Below the pieces are notes generated by a model, which did not search any database, was not told the origin of the DNA, and saw only the letters and a program-made list of their open reading frames with translations. Shown here one piece after another: positions 1-9,823 of a DNA stretch of 64,000 nucleotides (position 1 is the stretch's first letter; each line of letters opens with the position of its first letter). This DNA is from Thermoplasmata archaeon. GTDB taxonomy: Archaea; Thermoplasmatota; Thermoplasmata; Lutacidiplasmatales; UBA184. Where the stretch lies: the NCBI GenBank assembly GCA_021817245.1, contig JAKAVQ010000003.1, positions 141,819-205,818 on the forward strand, read 5' to 3'. Both the position numbers and the translations under genes were made by a program.

Positions 1-88
1 TGCCGGAACGGACCTCGGAGATAGCTCCCGTGCGGCGCTGCGGCGCACGCCCTCCCGTGTTCCCTTATCAGGTTCCTTGGCTACGCCG

Positions 89-811
89 ATGGAGGTGGCG
101 ACCGTGGATCCCCCGACAAAGGATCCCACCCTGCTCGGCATCACCGTGCGGCGCTCGCTCGTCCTCGGCCGGATGTTCCTCCTCGCGGGTCTGATCTACG
201 CCGTCGTCTTTTCGCTCGTCCTGGGCCTCACCGCCGGACCGGGATTCGACGAGGCGTTTCCCCTGCTCCTCCCGGTCTTCGCGGTCATCGCCTCGATGGG
301 AGCGCTCATGGTCTTCTCGAGCGACCGGATCAAGGGGGTGCTCGAGTATCTGCTCGCGTACGGCTTCTCCTCCCGTCGGCTCTTCGTCAACGTCCTGCTC
401 GCCGGGTTCGTTCTCGCCGTGATCCTGGTCGGGGTCTCGACCGCGGTAGGGCTCGGGGTCCGCTTTGGAAGCGGGCAGGGGGTCTCGGCCGTGTTCGTCG
501 AGCTCCTCCTCGCCTACGGGCTTCCGATGACCTTCGCCTCGGTCGGGTTCGCGGTGACCGTGGGAATGTACTGGACGTCCCTCTCCTCGCCCCGATCGGG
601 GATCAACAGCCCGGTCGGGCTCGCCCCGATCGTGGGGATTGCGCCTCCGCTCATAACCCTGGTGCTGGTGGGCTTCCTCGCGGCGACGACCTCGCTGCCG
701 TTCGAACTGGTCGCCGGGCCGGCGGTCGTCGTGGTCGCGCTGGTCGTCCTCGCCCTGCTGGCCCAGGTCGATCGCTTGCTGCCGCTCGAGCGCCTTCTCT
801 CGCCGACCTAG
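89..811 (+). CDS. ABC transporter permease subunit
   Basis: Predicted membrane subunit of an ABC-2-like exporter, about 240 residues with roughly six hydrophobic segments (for example near residues 25-45, 55-75, 100-125, 140-160, 175-200 and 210-230) and no binding-protein or ATPase motifs. It sits 14 bases before an ATPase gene on the same strand, so the two probably form one transporter. The frame is also open from a TTG at 77; ATG 89 was preferred as the canonical codon, and a TATA-like TTATCA lies at 65-70. Substrate cannot be told from sequence. Assignment rests mainly on topology plus the neighbour, so the family is less certain than the membrane location. Confidence 0.75.
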   Translation: MEVATVDPPTKDPTLLGITVRRSLVLGRMFLLAGLIYAVVFSLVLGLTAGPGFDEAFPLLLPVFAVIASMGALMVFSSDRIKGVLEYLLAYGFSSRRLFVNVLLAGFVLAVILVGVSTAVGLGVRFGSGQGVSAVFVELLLAYGLPMTFASVGFAVTVGMYWTSLSSPRSGINSPVGLAPIVGIAPPLITLVLVGFLAATTSLPFELVAGPAVVVVALVVLALLAQVDRLLPLERLLSPT

Positions 812-825
812 GAGGGGGACGGACC

Positions 826-1722
826 GTGGCGGACGATCCCAGGGCGAGCCGGGCCGCACCGGACCCCGGATCGATCGAGGGGGGGATCTCCTGCCGCTCC
901 GTGAGCTCGGGCTACCTGGGGAAAGCGGTCTTGAAGGGGATCTCGTTCGACATCGACCGACCGGCGATCTACGTTGTCCTCGGCCCGAACGGGGCCGGAA
1001 AGACGACGCTGTTCCGCACGCTCGCGGGGATCCTCCGGCCCTACTCCGGCGAGGTGTGGGTCGGGGGGGAGCGCATCGGTCTCCGGAGCGCCCGCAACCG
1101 GCTCCACTACCTCTCCCACATGGACGGGATCCCCGACGGGCTGAGGGTGCGCGAGACGCTGGACTTCTACGCCCGGGTCGAGCGCGCGAGCCCGGCGGAC
1201 GTCGACCGGGTCCTCGACCTCCTGGAGATCCGGCCGATCGCGGACCGCTTTCTCACGGCGCTGAGCGCGGGACAGAAGAAGCGGCTCTCCGTCGCTCGGA
1301 CCTTCCTGCGCGAGCGGGAGATCTACCTTCTCGACGAGCCCACCACGAACCTCGACCCGAAGGCCGCGCGCGAGATCCGGGAGCTCATCCTCGGGCTCAG
1401 CCAGAACAAGATCGTCCTCTACTCTTCGCACAATCTCTTTGAGGCCCGGGAGATCGGGCAGTACGTCCTCGCGATCAAGTCGGGGCAGCTCGGGGTGTTC
1501 GACCGCCTCGAGAACCTGCGCACCGCCCGCTACGTGGTCGGGGTCCGGGTCCTCGAGGCGAGCGCGGCCCTAGCCGACTGGCCCCGGGAAGGCGACTACT
1601 TTCTGCGCGAGCTCGCCGGGCCCGAAGCGGTGCCGGCGCTCCTGCGGGACCTCGAGTCGCGCGACGTGAAGATCCGGGAGGTTCGCGAGATGAACAATCC
1701 CCTCGAGGAGCTGTTCACCTGA
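826..1722 (+). CDS. ABC transporter ATP-binding protein
   Basis: Nucleotide-binding subunit that would power the permease encoded just upstream. Walker A GPNGAGKT is at residues 53-60, followed by signature LSAGQKKR, Walker B IYLLDEPTTNLD and the H-loop YSSHN. The usual Q-loop glutamine is not evident: that position reads YLSHMDG. GTG start at 826 is preceded by a purine-rich GGAGGGGG at 811-818, a plausible ribosome-binding site. The C-terminal 80 residues after the NBD are a small accessory region of unknown role. Overall layout resembles exporters of the CcmA/NatA type; cargo is unknown. Confidence 0.9.
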   Translation: MADDPRASRAAPDPGSIEGGISCRSVSSGYLGKAVLKGISFDIDRPAIYVVLGPNGAGKTTLFRTLAGILRPYSGEVWVGGERIGLRSARNRLHYLSHMDGIPDGLRVRETLDFYARVERASPADVDRVLDLLEIRPIADRFLTALSAGQKKRLSVARTFLREREIYLLDEPTTNLDPKAAREIRELILGLSQNKIVLYSSHNLFEAREIGQYVLAIKSGQLGVFDRLENLRTARYVVGVRVLEASAALADWPREGDYFLRELAGPEAVPALLRDLESRDVKIREVREMNNPLEELFT

Positions 1723-1911
1723 TCGGATGAGCGAGATCACGGATCGATCGATGCGGTTCCGTGGGCCCGGCGTCCGTCGGGCTCGATCCCGTGCCGGGTG
1801 GCGGTGTCGATGCTCCCGGGGCGCGGGCGGGGAGAAGCCTGCCGTGCGGAGCCCGGGGGGCCCGGAAGGTCGACGCGACGAAAAAGGGGTCTCGGAGCTC
1901 CGATCGGTCCG

Positions 1912-2946
1912 ATGAGCGCGCCGGGGATCCACCGACCGGAGGTATTGGTCCTGGGGGCGACCGGGTTCGTGGGCCGGGCCCTGGTGGCGCGTCTTACGGG
2001 GTCCGGCGTTCCGGTCCGGGCCCTGGTGCGACGCCGAGCCCGGGCGGCCGAACTACCGGCGGGTACCGAAACGGTGCCGGGTGACGTCGTGGAGGGGACA
2101 GGTCTGAGGGCGGCGCTCCAAGGCGCGCGGGTCGTCTACTACCTCATCCACTCCATGGGAGCCCGCGAAGGGATCCGCGACTTCGCGGCCCTCGACCGGA
2201 CCGCCGCTCGGAACCTCGTGGCGGCCGCGGAGGCGGAACACGTGGACCGGATCGTCTACCTGGGCGGGCTCGGAGACGACGCACCGGTCGCCTCGCACCA
2301 CCTCGCCAGTCGCCGGGAGGTCGGGGAGATCCTCCGTTCGGGATCCGCTTCGGTCACCCAGCTCCGCGCGGGGATCGTGATCGGGGCCGGCGGCTCCTCG
2401 TTCGAGATGATGGTCCAGCTCGTGGAGCGGTTGCCCGCGATGATCTGCCCGCGCTGGATCGATACGCGCTGTCAGCCGATCGCCCTCGACGACCTCGTAC
2501 GGTACCTGATCGAGTGCGGGCACGCAGCGCGGACGCGCGGAGCGAGCTTCGACGTCGGAGGACCGGAGGTGCTGCCCTACTCGGAGATCCTCCTGCGGAT
2601 CGGGACCGAGGTGGGCCGGCGTCCCTGCCTCCTCGTTCTACCGCGATTCACACCGTCCCTCTCAGCCCACTGGGTCGGCTTCATCACCGACGTCCGGCCG
2701 GATCTCGCCCGGCCGATCATCGACGGAATGTACACCGAGGCCGTCTGCCGGGACTCTCGGCTCCGCGACCTCCTTCCGGGTCCCCTCTCGGGCGTGGACG
2801 GCGCGATCCGAGCGGCGCTCGCGGAACGCGCCCGCGCCTCCCCCGCGTACCGAGTGATCGGCGGACGGCTGCCCCGGTGGTTCGAAGGAAGGATCCTCCG
2901 TCTCTCTCGTCCCGCAAGCTTTCCCGCCGGGCCGGGGGGAAGCTGA
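1912..2946 (+). CDS. NAD(P)-binding SDR-like (NmrA/YbjT-type) protein
   Basis: Rossmann-fold protein of the atypical short-chain dehydrogenase group (NmrA, YbjT, complex I NDUFA9-like). The N-terminal dinucleotide-binding motif is VLGATGFVG at about residues 11-19, and the motifs YYLIHSMG and YLGGLG mark the following strands. The sequence keeps the atypical-SDR pattern without a clear Tyr-x-x-x-Lys catalytic pair. ATG 1912 was chosen because the Rossmann strand begins a few residues later; an upstream in-frame extension is low-complexity. Substrate is unknown; such proteins may be sugar or quinone oxidoreductases or redox sensors. Confidence 0.82.
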   Translation: MSAPGIHRPEVLVLGATGFVGRALVARLTGSGVPVRALVRRRARAAELPAGTETVPGDVVEGTGLRAALQGARVVYYLIHSMGAREGIRDFAALDRTAARNLVAAAEAEHVDRIVYLGGLGDDAPVASHHLASRREVGEILRSGSASVTQLRAGIVIGAGGSSFEMMVQLVERLPAMICPRWIDTRCQPIALDDLVRYLIECGHAARTRGASFDVGGPEVLPYSEILLRIGTEVGRRPCLLVLPRFTPSLSAHWVGFITDVRPDLARPIIDGMYTEAVCRDSRLRDLLPGPLSGVDGAIRAALAERARASPAYRVIGGRLPRWFEGRILRLSRPASFPAGPGGS

Positions 2947-3063
2947 CCCGCCGGCGCACCGTCCCGCCCGGAACGGCGTCCCGGTCCCTTCGGCCCTGCT
3001 CTGGGCGACGCGGTCGGGGCGAGCGGGTAGAGCCGTCATGAGCCGGCGCGGCTCACCACGTCC

Positions 3064-4080
3064 ATGAAGCTCCGCCGGCTCGGAGGCACCGGGACGCTCG
3101 TCAGCGAGCTCTGCCTCGGAACGATGACGTTCGGGTGGACGGTCGACGCGCCGGGCAGCCATCGGATCCTCGACCGGTTCGCGGAGGCGGGCGGCAACTT
3201 TCTCGACACCGCGAACGTCTATTCCTCGGGGAACTCCGAAGAGATCGTCGGGGACTGGCTCGCGGGCCGGGACCGCGCGAGCGTGGTGCTCGCGACCAAG
3301 GCGCGGTTCCGAACCGCCGACGGAGCGAACGACCTCGGACTTTCCCGAAAGCACCTTCTGCACGCCGTCCGCGCGAGTCTGCGTCGGCTCCGGACGGACC
3401 ACGTCGACCTTCTCCAGGTCCATGCCTGGGACCCGCTGACCCCGCTGGAAGAGACGTTCGGGACCCTCCACCGGCTGGTCGAGGACGGGCTCGTCCGATA
3501 TGTCGGCGTCAGCAACTACCGGGCGTGGCAGTTCGAGAAGGCGCTCCAGCTCACACGGGCCCGAGGGTGGCACGCGCCGGTCAGCCTGCAGTCCCAGTAC
3601 AGCCTCTACGCCCGGGCGACGGAGTTCGAGCTCCTGCCGATGTGCGTCGCGGAGAACGTCGCGATGCTCCCCTGGAGCCCGCTGGCCGGTGGCTTCCTCT
3701 CCGCCAAGTACGGGGCGGGGGTGCGCGCTCCCCCGGCGGGAACCCGGATCGCGGAGGCCACGGACGCCGAGTTCTATGCCCAGCGGTTCGAGAACGAGCG
3801 CGCCACGAAGACCGTGCGCGCGGTCGAGGCGGTCGCCCGGGAGACCGGGAAGACCCCGTCCCAGGTGGCGTTGAACTGGCTGCTCTCCCGTCCCGGGGTC
3901 ACCGCGCCGATCCTCGGGGTCCGGACGGTGGAGCAACTCGCCGAGGACCTCGGCGCGGCCGGTTGGAGCCTCACGCCCGACCAAGGGGAGGCGCTCAACT
4001 CCGCGAGCGAGCTCTACGTCACGTACCCGTACGACCGACGAGCCGAGGAGCAGCAGGGCGGCGATCGTCGGCTCTCCTAG
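3064..4080 (+). CDS. Aldo/keto reductase
   Basis: NAD(P)H-dependent oxidoreductase with a TIM-barrel fold, 338 residues, normal family length. Catalytic tetrad elements are visible: Asp and Tyr in FLDTANVYSSGNSEE, Lys in VVLATKARF and His in LLQVHAWDP. The family C-terminal cofactor-binding region is represented by TAPILGVRTVEQLAEDL. It belongs to the YajO/Tas-like subgroup by general pattern. Physiological substrate cannot be inferred. It lies alone between the SDR-like gene and a convergent peptidase gene. Confidence 0.92.
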   Translation: MKLRRLGGTGTLVSELCLGTMTFGWTVDAPGSHRILDRFAEAGGNFLDTANVYSSGNSEEIVGDWLAGRDRASVVLATKARFRTADGANDLGLSRKHLLHAVRASLRRLRTDHVDLLQVHAWDPLTPLEETFGTLHRLVEDGLVRYVGVSNYRAWQFEKALQLTRARGWHAPVSLQSQYSLYARATEFELLPMCVAENVAMLPWSPLAGGFLSAKYGAGVRAPPAGTRIAEATDAEFYAQRFENERATKTVRAVEAVARETGKTPSQVALNWLLSRPGVTAPILGVRTVEQLAEDLGAAGWSLTPDQGEALNSASELYVTYPYDRRAEEQQGGDRRLS

Positions 4081-4220
4081 CCGCTCCCGGGGTGGGTTCC
4101 CCGACCGTCGGACCTCGGGCGCGGTCCGGGCGTTCGCGCGGGGGAGGGCGCAGCGGAGGTCCACCCGGCTCCGCGTCGAACGTCGGGGGGTGGCCGGACC
4201 GCTCTCCCGTTCGGGCCGAA

Positions 4221-6236
4221 CTACCAGATCCGCAGAAGTGGCGTCGCCGCCCGGCCGGACGGAGCGGGTGCCGTGCCGAACGCTTCGTGGAAGGCGGGGA
4301 ACGTCACGAGAGGCGTGACGGCCCGGTACCGACCCGGAGAGTGGGGGTCGAGCAGGAGGCGACGCTTCAGCTCCGCGTCCGTGTAGTTCGCCCGCCAGAC
4401 CTGCGCCCACGAGACGAAGAACCGCTGCTCGGGTGTCAGACCGTCGATCGTCGTCCGTCGCTCCGGGTGCTCCGCCAGGTGACGCTGGAGCGCCTCGAAT
4501 GCGATGCTCACTCCGCCGAAGTCGGCGATGTTCTCCCCGAGCGTGAGCTCTCCGTTGATGTGCTGGCCGGGGAGCGGCTCGGCGGCGGAGTACAGCTCGA
4601 CGACCTGCCGGGCCCGGCCGGCGAACTCCTTCGCGTCCGCGTCCGTCCACCAGTCGCGGAGGTTCCCGCTCGCATCCGACTTCCGGCCCTGATCGTCGTA
4701 GCCATGCGTGATCTCGTGCCCGATGACCGCGCCAATTCCCCCGTAGTTGACGGCGTCGTCCATCGTCGGATCGAAGAACGGAGGCTGCAGGATACCGGCC
4801 GGGAAGAAGATCTCGTTCTGGGTCGGCTCGAAGTACGCGTTGACGGTGGGAGGGGTCATCCGCCACTCCGCACGGTCGACCGGGCCGCCGAGACGGTCGA
4901 ACTGGCGGCGGAACTCGAACTGCTGGGCCCGTCGCACGTTCCCGACGAGATCGTCCGGCGCGATCGGGACGGAAGAGTAGTCCCGGAACTTCTGCGGGTG
5001 TCCGATGTGCGGGAGGAAGCGGTCGAATTTCGCGAGCGCCTCCCGCCGGGTCGTTTCGGTCATCCAGTCGAGGTGGTTCAGCCGGTCGCGGAACACTGCC
5101 GATAGGAAACGGACCATCTCGGCCATCTTCTCGCGGGCGGCGGCCGGGAAGTGTTGCTCGACGTACAATTGACCGAGCGCCTCCCCAAGGTGCGCGTCCA
5201 CTGTCCGGGCAGCGCGCTTCCAGCGCGGCTCGGGGACCGATTGCCCGAGCAGCGTCCGGTGGAAGAACGCAAAGTCCTCGGACTCGGCCGCGTCGTGAAG
5301 GTAGGGGGCGTTCGCGTGCAGAAGGTGCCAGCTCAGGTAGACCTTCCAGGACGCGAGGGGCCGATCGGCAAGGCGCTCTTCGATCGCCGAGAGGAACTCG
5401 GGCTGACCGACCACCACGAACGGAAGTCGTTCGGCCCCCACGATCGCAAGGTACTCGGCGAGCGGGAGGTGGGGCCAGCGACGTGCGAGCTCGGCGGTCG
5501 CCACCCGCGTGTAGTTCTTCTCCCGATCGCGGAGCTCCGCACGGGCCCGGCTCGCCTTCGCGAGATCGGTCTCGAGCTCGAGAACGATCCCCGCGTCGGT
5601 TTCGGCGACGTCCGGCGCGGCCCCCCAGAGCCGGAACATCCGCTCGACGTGGGCTCGGTAGGCCGCCCGTACGTGCGCGAGGTCGTCCGAGAGGTAGTAC
5701 TCCCGCGTCGGCAGGGAGAGCCCACCCTGGTAGAGGTAGAGCGCGTACCGCGTGCTCTCCCGGAGGTCCGGATCCGAGAACGGCTCGAAGAGGGCGGAGA
5801 TCCCTTGGGCGTGGAGCCGGGCGGTGGCCCCGAAAAGGCTCTCGACGCTGTCGATCCTTCCGATGGCCGCCCGCTCGGACTCGATCGGGCCGAAGCCGGA
5901 AAGCTCCCGACGCGCGGTGTCGATCGACGAGGCGTAGAGCTCTCCCGCCTGGCGTCGGGGACCCGGCGGAGACTTCGCCGAGACCTCCCGCGCCCGCTCC
6001 AGGATTTGGTGGACCAGCGCGAGGTTCCTATCGGCAAGCTCCCCGAACGCCCCCCAGGAGGACTTGTCGGCGGGGACCGGGTGCGTCCGCAGCCAGTTCC
6101 CCGTCGCATAGCGATAGAAGTCCTCCGCCGGAGGGACCGACCGGTCCATGTTCCGGACCGAGAACGCGAGGTCCGGCAGCTCCTCGGGGGTCGCTCGATC
6201 CTCGGAGCCCTTGTCTCCCATCGTGGTTCCGGTCAT
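4221..6236 (-). CDS. M13 family zinc metallopeptidase (PepO/neprilysin-like)
   Basis: Endopeptidase of the neprilysin family, 671 residues. The zinc site HEITH is in VIGHEITHGYDDQG, the third ligand Glu in GENIADFGG, and the substrate-binding NAYF motif lies before them; the N-terminal M13 domain (YATGNWL near residue 45) is complete. Unlike most M13 enzymes no signal peptide or membrane anchor is visible before the domain, so a cytoplasmic oligopeptidase role is likely. ATG 6236 lies about 34 bases from a TATA-like element at 6265-6274 on the same strand. Expected to cut short peptides, feeding amino-acid catabolism (inference). Confidence 0.93.
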   Translation of the reverse strand: MTGTTMGDKGSEDRATPEELPDLAFSVRNMDRSVPPAEDFYRYATGNWLRTHPVPADKSSWGAFGELADRNLALVHQILERAREVSAKSPPGPRRQAGELYASSIDTARRELSGFGPIESERAAIGRIDSVESLFGATARLHAQGISALFEPFSDPDLRESTRYALYLYQGGLSLPTREYYLSDDLAHVRAAYRAHVERMFRLWGAAPDVAETDAGIVLELETDLAKASRARAELRDREKNYTRVATAELARRWPHLPLAEYLAIVGAERLPFVVVGQPEFLSAIEERLADRPLASWKVYLSWHLLHANAPYLHDAAESEDFAFFHRTLLGQSVPEPRWKRAARTVDAHLGEALGQLYVEQHFPAAAREKMAEMVRFLSAVFRDRLNHLDWMTETTRREALAKFDRFLPHIGHPQKFRDYSSVPIAPDDLVGNVRRAQQFEFRRQFDRLGGPVDRAEWRMTPPTVNAYFEPTQNEIFFPAGILQPPFFDPTMDDAVNYGGIGAVIGHEITHGYDDQGRKSDASGNLRDWWTDADAKEFAGRARQVVELYSAAEPLPGQHINGELTLGENIADFGGVSIAFEALQRHLAEHPERRTTIDGLTPEQRFFVSWAQVWRANYTDAELKRRLLLDPHSPGRYRAVTPLVTFPAFHEAFGTAPAPSGRAATPLLRIW

Positions 6237-6264
6237 TGGAGATCGACGGGTCCTACCCCTGTGC

Positions 6265-6274
6265 CCGTAAAATC
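6265..6274 (-). promoter_or_regulatory. TATA-like box for the M13 peptidase gene
   Basis: On the minus strand this reads GATTTTACGG, an AT-rich stretch in otherwise GC-rich DNA, centred about 34 bases before ATG 6236. The spacing fits an archaeal TATA box giving a very short leader. Confidence 0.5.
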
Positions 6275-6384
6275 TCCTCGGGTCGGAGCACCCCTTGCCT
6301 TACGGGACCGGCGGTAGGGGAGCCCGCACCGGGCCGAGCCGTCAAGGAGCAAGGTTCTTCGGGGCTCTGACAGTCCGTCGGCCC

Positions 6385-7659
6385 GTGAGCGGGATCGGAG
6401 GCCGGACCGCGCCGCCTCCCGTCCGGTCGGGGGGCCTCGGTCCAAGCCCGGCCGCGAGTGGGATCGTCATCGCGATCGCGATCGGGGTCGCTCTCAGCAC
6501 CATGGGGGTGCTGGCGTTGACCCTGAGCGGCTCGCCTCCGGCCGCGGCCGGGGGACCCGTGACCTTCTCCGCCGCACGACCGGCGGCAGCGGCGCGGTTG
6601 CCGTACGGAACCTGGATCCTCGAATCCGCGTTCGGACTCGATCTCTGGAACGCCACCACCTTCACGGAGGACTACTCGGCGATCTCCTCGAACTGCACCC
6701 TTACGCCGCTCGACGGGCCACTACCGGCGGCGCTCGAGATCCCGGGATATCGTGGAGATCTCTCGACCGGCGCGGCGGTCATTTGGTTCTTTACCTACGT
6801 GCAGCCGGCGACGAACACCTCGGCCGCGGTGATGGTCGTCAACGGCACGGCGGTCGGGATCGGGGAGATCTCCGGGGCAAGGTGCGTCGAGCTTCCGGGC
6901 GGCTTCACCGGAATTCCGTTGAACGTCTCGGGCAGTGCGTCTGCCGCTCGGGTCGTCGACCAAGGCGGTGCCTCCGCGTACCTGGCGGCCTACCGAACCG
7001 GGGCCTCCCTCGCGATGTCGCTGTATCCGTCCTATGCCCCTCCCGGCTCACCGGGAGCGTTTCCGCAGTGGAACTTCGCCTACTCGCCGTGCGGCGGGCT
7101 CTCTCCGCAGAACCTCACCGGCCCGACCGACGGGATCAGCTTCGACGCGAACGTCGACGCCGCCAACGGGACCTTGGTCTCGGCCGGTCCGTCTCCGGTG
7201 AACTGCCAGTTCAACGGGTCCGGATCCGTGAGCACGATCTTCAGCGTCTTCTCGCTCGGCAGTGCCGGATTAGCGATCGGGGCGGGAACGACCGGAACGG
7301 TCGCGAGCCAGGGGTGCTCGAGCGGGGATTACTGCTACGATCTGCCCGTGACGCTCGCGTCGGGCGGAGTCGACCCGGCGGACTTCGCCGTCTGGGTGCA
7401 GTCCGCTTCCGGCGCCACGACCGGAATCCCGGTGGGATACGCCCTCGAGAACGCCACGGGTGGAGTGCTCGTCTACTCGATGGGGTCCGAGGAACTGACC
7501 TGGCAGCCGGCGGCGGGGAACTCGACCGTTCCTCTCACCGTGGGCGACACTCTCTGGGTCGACATGGGAGCGACCGATCCTGCGGGAGCGGGCTACTCTC
7601 TCGCGGTCACCGGGATTGGCGCCTACTACGGCTCCAGCGAAGGCTTCAGCCTCCCCTGA
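6385..7659 (+). CDS. Secreted or membrane-anchored surface protein of unknown function
   Basis: About 424 residues: a short basic N-terminus, one hydrophobic segment (GIVIAIAIGVALSTMGVLAL, about residues 25-44), then a long Ala/Gly/Ser/Thr-rich region. That region has many N-x-S/T sequons (NATT, NCT, NTS, NGT, NVS, NLT, NST) and several cysteines. This is the pattern of an N-glycosylated archaeal surface protein. Start is uncertain: GTG 6385 is used because it places the hydrophobic segment near the N-terminus; the frame is open back to a TTG at 6295. No family recognised. Confidence 0.7.
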   Translation: MSGIGGRTAPPPVRSGGLGPSPAASGIVIAIAIGVALSTMGVLALTLSGSPPAAAGGPVTFSAARPAAAARLPYGTWILESAFGLDLWNATTFTEDYSAISSNCTLTPLDGPLPAALEIPGYRGDLSTGAAVIWFFTYVQPATNTSAAVMVVNGTAVGIGEISGARCVELPGGFTGIPLNVSGSASAARVVDQGGASAYLAAYRTGASLAMSLYPSYAPPGSPGAFPQWNFAYSPCGGLSPQNLTGPTDGISFDANVDAANGTLVSAGPSPVNCQFNGSGSVSTIFSVFSLGSAGLAIGAGTTGTVASQGCSSGDYCYDLPVTLASGGVDPADFAVWVQSASGATTGIPVGYALENATGGVLVYSMGSEELTWQPAAGNSTVPLTVGDTLWVDMGATDPAGAGYSLAVTGIGAYYGSSEGFSLP

Positions 7660-7819
7660 CGGAATCGGAATCGCTCGGCCCGTCGCCGGGGCATGTCGCC
7701 ACGGAAACTTGGAGGCTGGCGTCCGGTCGCCGTCCGGGCAGTCCGCCGGCGATCCCGACGACCGTGGACGCTCCGAGCGGGGACGATACGGCTTTCACGC
7801 ATCGCGTCCGTAGCCGCAT

Positions 7820-8200
7820 ATGGCTCGAGGCGTCGACGTCGGCATCTATCTGCGTCCCGGTCTCGACGATGACAACTTCATCGCCACGGCGCTCGGGAAT
7901 CTCGCGGCCTACCGGTTGCAGCAAGAACGCAACGAGCGCCTCGAGTGGCAGGTCCTTCGGGTGCAGGGAACGGGACGTCACCACTACCGGCTCGTGCTCC
8001 GTCATCCGGACCGGCGGCTCGACCTCGGGTTCAAGTCTCAGTTGGAGGGAATCCTGAGCGACCTCTCGAACGAGTCGGTCGATCAGCCTCGGGAACGCCT
8101 TCGCGCCGCTGAGGCCACCGGACTCAAGACCACGTCGATGCGGACCGTCCCCCAGGAAGTCGACTTCTGGCGGGACGACTTCTGGAACTGGCTCGGATAG
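7820..8200 (+). CDS. Conserved-looking hypothetical protein, 126 aa
   Basis: No family recognised. The protein is soluble, with mixed alpha/beta character and strong GC-rich third codon positions, and it ends in a Trp-rich tail (FWRDDFWNWLG). ATG 7820 follows the sequence GCCGCAT directly. It begins the gene-poor accessory stretch and shares no operon with neighbours. Coding character is judged from codon use, not homology. Confidence 0.55.
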   Translation: MARGVDVGIYLRPGLDDDNFIATALGNLAAYRLQQERNERLEWQVLRVQGTGRHHYRLVLRHPDRRLDLGFKSQLEGILSDLSNESVDQPRERLRAAEATGLKTTSMRTVPQEVDFWRDDFWNWLG

Positions 8201-8233
8201 TCGGGCCCGCTCGCCCAGTAAGCGAGGCGAGGA

Positions 8234-8500
8234 ATGCTCCGGCCCTCGAAGAGGATGGTCGGGCGCCCGAGGGGATCACGCGCCCCCGCGAGATCGATCT
8301 TCCGGGCGAGAGTCGTGGTCACTGGGACGGCGCGCTCGCTCCGGTTCGGTGGCCCTCGCGCTCGGGACCGTTCGCAATCGTTCCTCGGGCCGGAGGGGGT
8401 GCCCATCCGCGGAGGTCCCGCCCGACAACGGCTGGGCGCGCTGCTCGAAGAACTCCGTCGGGCGCGAACGGCTTCGGGCGACCCTCTGGATCTCGAGTAA
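8234..8500 (+). CDS. Small hypothetical ORF, 88 aa, doubtful
   Basis: Arg-rich frame with GC-rich third positions and a C-terminal stretch (GALLEELRRARTASGDPLDLE) that looks like a protein helix. The N-terminal half is low-complexity. It may be a real small gene or the tail of a decayed one. No family recognised. Confidence 0.25.
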   Translation: MLRPSKRMVGRPRGSRAPARSIFRARVVVTGTARSLRFGGPRARDRSQSFLGPEGVPIRGGPARQRLGALLEELRRARTASGDPLDLE

Positions 8501-9260
8501 GAGAGGCCAACGCCCGCGGCAGCGCATCCGCCGGCACGTCATGCGGGGGTGCCGGATCACGAATTCCTCCGGGGAGCGTCCGGAACTCGCTCGACCGCGG
8601 TCGACGGTGAATGAACACGCTCGTCGACTCTACGACGGACCGTCGCTCCGGAGTGGTGGAAATAGACTCGAGAGAGTAGTTCTCTCACCGGCCTCCGCCG
8701 AGGATCGGGCGATCACCGAGGTCGGCCATGATCGCGATCGCACGGTCCCTCGGACGGCCGCACCGGGGGCAGGAATTGTGAACCCCCTCCGTCGCCGGTA
8801 TCGACCGGTCGGGGCGAGCGGGGGGTTCTGCCGCGTACCGCGGGCCGGCCCACCCCCTCCCCACCAGAGATGCGTTGGTGGCGCTTCAGCGAGCGACCGG
8901 GTCCTGCGAAGGGTCGGGAAGCGACGCGTATCGGGCTGCCGGCTCGGCGGTCGGTAAACGGAGTTTCGTCCGGGGAGGACATTGCTCCGCGCTCCGAAGG
9001 GGGAGCCGGACCCGCCCGACCTGGCCCCTCGCATGGTCTCGGCAACGCGGGCGTCCCACGTATGCCGCGGACGGGCCGCGTGCGCCCCCCCGCCTCGGGA
9101 TCCCCTTCGAGGAGAGGTCCCTCCGCCATCGGCTGGTGCGCGCTTCAACGCGTCTCGACATACCGCACGACCGCCATGTTCCTCGCGGGTCCGGTCGGAA
9201 CGGCTCCCGTTCCCATCCAAGCAAACGTTCAAAGACCCGCCCGTACGGAACCGAGAGACG
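8501..9260. other. Gene-free stretch, 760 bp
   Basis: All frames are Arg/Pro/Gly-rich shadow frames without a recognisable domain. The only structure noticed is a short inverted repeat, GAGAGA-GTAG-TTCTCTC, at about 8671-8687, which could form a hairpin. Nothing else is supported. Confidence 0.4.
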
Positions 9261-9413
9261 ATGGTCGCGGAGTTCACGATTCACTGCTGCCTCTGCGGGA
9301 GCACACTGTTCACCGCCATCGACGTTCGGGCCTCCGACTCCGGGGCGACCTGCTCGGAGTGCCAACGCGTGATCGATCAACGCCCTGACTGGGCCCGCGT
9401 GGGCCGACCCTAG
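9261..9413 (+). CDS. Small CxxC zinc-ribbon protein, 50 aa
   Basis: A 50-residue protein with two cysteine pairs (HCCLCG near residue 10 and CSECQ near residue 32), spaced as in a single zinc ribbon. The first half reads MVAEFTIHCCLCGSTLFTAI and the spacing between pairs is about 20 residues. ATG 9261 starts it; longer upstream extension is low-complexity. It may bind nucleic acid or act as an assembly factor, but no function can be assigned. Surrounded by gene-poor DNA. Confidence 0.5.
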   Translation: MVAEFTIHCCLCGSTLFTAIDVRASDSGATCSECQRVIDQRPDWARVGRP

Positions 9414-9823
9414 TCGGCCAGGGAAACGAACGATCCGCACCGGGGATCGCCGCGCCTCACGCGCGGGAATCTTTCAAGACGGGCGGGAGAGAACTCCGTT
9501 CTGCCGCTTTCGGTCTCGGCACGCCTCCCCGGGGGTGGCCCCGTGAACGTTACCGGGCGTCGTCGTGCATCGGCCGGGTCGGTGCCCTTCCCATCCGCGA
9601 GTGCCCGCTCGTACCGTGGTCTACCGTATTCCGCCATCCGGAGCAGCAACGCGCGAACGGTCTGGGTCACGCGAAGCGGTAGGTCGTCGCGCCCTCGGCA
9701 CCTCACCGCGTCGCTCGCCCGGAGCCGGTGAGCACGCGTCCGGATTCCGTTCGTGGCGTTCGGAACGCAAAGGGGCGAGCCCTCTGCCACGCGGGACCCT
9801 GATGATCGCCGCGTACCGGCCGC
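9414..9823. other. Gene-free stretch, 410 bp
   Basis: No reading frame here shows protein-like composition or a recognisable motif, and no RNA structure was noticed. Confidence 0.4.

Noticed and set aside
2662..4866. A 730-codon minus-strand frame and a 650-codon plus-strand frame at 3135-5105
   Set aside because: Both are charged low-complexity shadows over the SDR, AKR and M13 genes.
8671..8687. Short hairpin GAGAGA-TCTCTC as a terminator or sRNA
   Set aside because: No adjacent gene end, poly-T tract or further structure to support a function.
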